Of a stretch of 7,318 bases of DNA, positions 6,652 through 7,318 are shown piece after piece. The notes under the pieces were generated by a model. The model was given only the letters and a program-made list of their open reading frames with translations, made no database searches and was not told where the DNA came from. Positions within the stretch are counted from its first letter, which is position 1; the number at the start of each line of letters is the position of its first letter. The position numbers were made by a program, and so were the translations under genes. The stretch covers positions 1-7,318 of the forward strand of contig USEE01000065.1 in the NCBI GenBank assembly GCA_900553645.1, in the 5' to 3' direction. Origin of the DNA: an uncultured Eubacteriales bacterium. Lineage in GTDB: Bacteria; Bacillota_A; Clostridia; Christensenellales; Aristaeellaceae.

Positions 6652-6680
6652 GACTGTATTATAGGATTGCGGTATATAAT
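6652..6680 (+). promoter_or_regulatory. Probable promoter of the HAD-ClpN gene
   Basis: A perfect TATAAT (6675-6680) is preceded at 17 bases by a poor -35 (GACTGT, 6652-6657). Transcription should begin near 6687, leaving a short leader that contains the GGAGG ribosome binding site. The weak -35 beside a dyad suggests that an activator could be involved; this is inference. Confidence 0.5.
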
Positions 6681-6702
6681 GCTTTGAATGGAGGCGGCTG
6701 CG

Positions 6703-7318
6703 GTGCTGTTTGACGGGGTGCTGCTTGCGAGCGATTATGACGGTACGCTCGTGGGCGCTGACGGAATATCGGACGAAGTGCGCCGCGCCATACGCTTTTT
6801 CATATCGAACGGCGGCCGCTTTACCGTATGCACGGGCCGCACACTGCTGGGCTTTCACGCATATTCGCCAGAAATAATCAACGCGCCGGTGGTTTTGGCT
6901 AACGGCGGCATGACATATGATTATGCGAGGGGCGAAATAGCGGCGTTTAGCGGCATAGACGACGAAGGCATAGCGCCGCTGCGCGCGGTGATGCGTATGC
7001 TGCCTCAGGTCTGCATAGAAATGTATCCGCTGCAAAAAGCCTACGCAATAAATCTCTCAAAACAATCCGAGCAGCACTTTCGGATTCAGAATATATCGTT
7101 TGAGATAGTCGCCGATCCTGCGGACGCGCCCAAGCCGTGGGCCAAGGTAATGCTAAGCGGCAATTTGGATGACACTCAGCGCGCACAGCAGGTGCTGATG
7201 ACGGCACAGGAATGCGCGACAAGGGAGGGGCAGCCGTATGTGGGCACGCTGCACTTCCTGTATGGCCTGCTGGACGTGGGCGAAGCGCCGGAAAGCGTGA
7301 CGCGCCATATCCAGAAGG
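6703..7318 (+). CDS. Cof-type HAD hydrolase start fused in frame to a Clp N-terminal repeat, 3' partial
   Basis: An open frame of 205 codons runs off the right edge. Residues 1-150 look like a HAD-IIB (Cof) sugar phosphatase: motif I DYDGT with Asp11 and Asp13, motif II CTGR with Thr44, PVVLANGG at 62-69, and a C2-cap-like segment ending in KPWAKVML. From about residue 158 it matches the first helices of the Clp N domain (ClpC/ClpA adaptor-binding domain): RAQQVLMTAQECA, then YVGTLHFLYGLL, close to the ClpC pattern AQEEA...YVGTEHLLLGLL. HAD motifs III and IV are not reached, so either the Clp N domain is inserted in the cap and the HAD core resumes beyond the window, or the HAD part is truncated. 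The GTG start is chosen for GGAGG at 6690-6694, eight bases upstream. An in-frame ATG at 6688 adds five residues but sits at the predicted transcription start. Internal ATG 7150 lacks a good ribosome binding site. Confidence 0.8.
   Translation, partial: MLFDGVLLASDYDGTLVGADGISDEVRRAIRFFISNGGRFTVCTGRTLLGFHAYSPEIINAPVVLANGGMTYDYARGEIAAFSGIDDEGIAPLRAVMRMLPQVCIEMYPLQKAYAINLSKQSEQHFRIQNISFEIVADPADAPKPWAKVMLSGNLDDTQRAQQVLMTAQECATREGQPYVGTLHFLYGLLDVGEAPESVTRHIQK

Noticed and set aside
6688..6702. ATG start for the HAD gene (leaderless)
   Set aside because: Possible, but the GGAGG at 6690-6694 would then lie inside the coding region; its spacing fits the GTG at 6703. It remains the alternative start.
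1..7318. CRISPR arrays, tRNA or rRNA genes, riboswitches, complete insertion sequences
   Set aside because: No regularly spaced repeats, cloverleaf arms, rRNA signatures or transposase frames were seen. Leaders are too short (about 30-40 bases) for typical riboswitches.

Overview
The window looks like chromosomal DNA of a moderately GC-rich Firmicute, probably a gut-type clostridium. The evidence is strong GGAGG-type ribosome binding sites ahead of nearly every gene, TTGNNN-17-TATAAT and extended -10 promoters in short AT-rich gaps, frequent ATA isoleucine codons despite the GC-rich coding sequence, and carbohydrate-oriented gene content. The taxonomic call is inference; no rRNA or marker gene is present.

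Layout from left to right. (1) 13-1797 (+): an ABC exporter half-transporter, probably the second subunit of a heterodimer whose partner lies upstream. (2) 1795-1957: a fold-back, MITE-like element with perfect 15-bp terminal inverted repeats; its first three bases (TAG) are the transporter's stop codon. A bidirectional terminator follows at 1979-2020. (3) 2079-2967 (-): an HGGG/GESAGG alpha/beta-hydrolase (esterase) broken by a 61-bp insertion that creates a 28-bp direct repeat. Removing 61 bp restores an exact 275-codon frame. (4) 2968-3148: a divergent promoter region with two good promoters back to back. (5) 3149-3763 and 3802-5013 (+): a two-gene unit of a priming sugar-phosphate transferase and a cytoplasmic (alpha/alpha)6-barrel glycosidase. 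(6) 5016-5182: a second, decayed copy of the fold-back element, again directly after a stop codon. (7) 5288-6550 (+): a GH109-like member of the Gfo/Idh/MocA fold with its own extended -10 promoter and a terminator at 6570-6602. (8) 6703-7318 (+), running off the right edge: a Cof-type HAD phosphatase start that passes in frame into a Clp N-terminal-type repeat.

Together the central genes suggest carbohydrate handling: a lipid-linked sugar primer, a cytosolic oligosaccharide hydrolase, and an NAD-dependent glycosidase-like enzyme. They are separate transcription units and no shared pathway is proven. The most unusual points are the HAD-ClpN fusion at the right edge, the two-copy fold-back element placed at gene 3' ends, and the clean insertion that broke the esterase. 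No gene-free stretch exceeds 300 bases; the longest, 1798-2078 and 5014-5287, are mostly filled by the two element copies.
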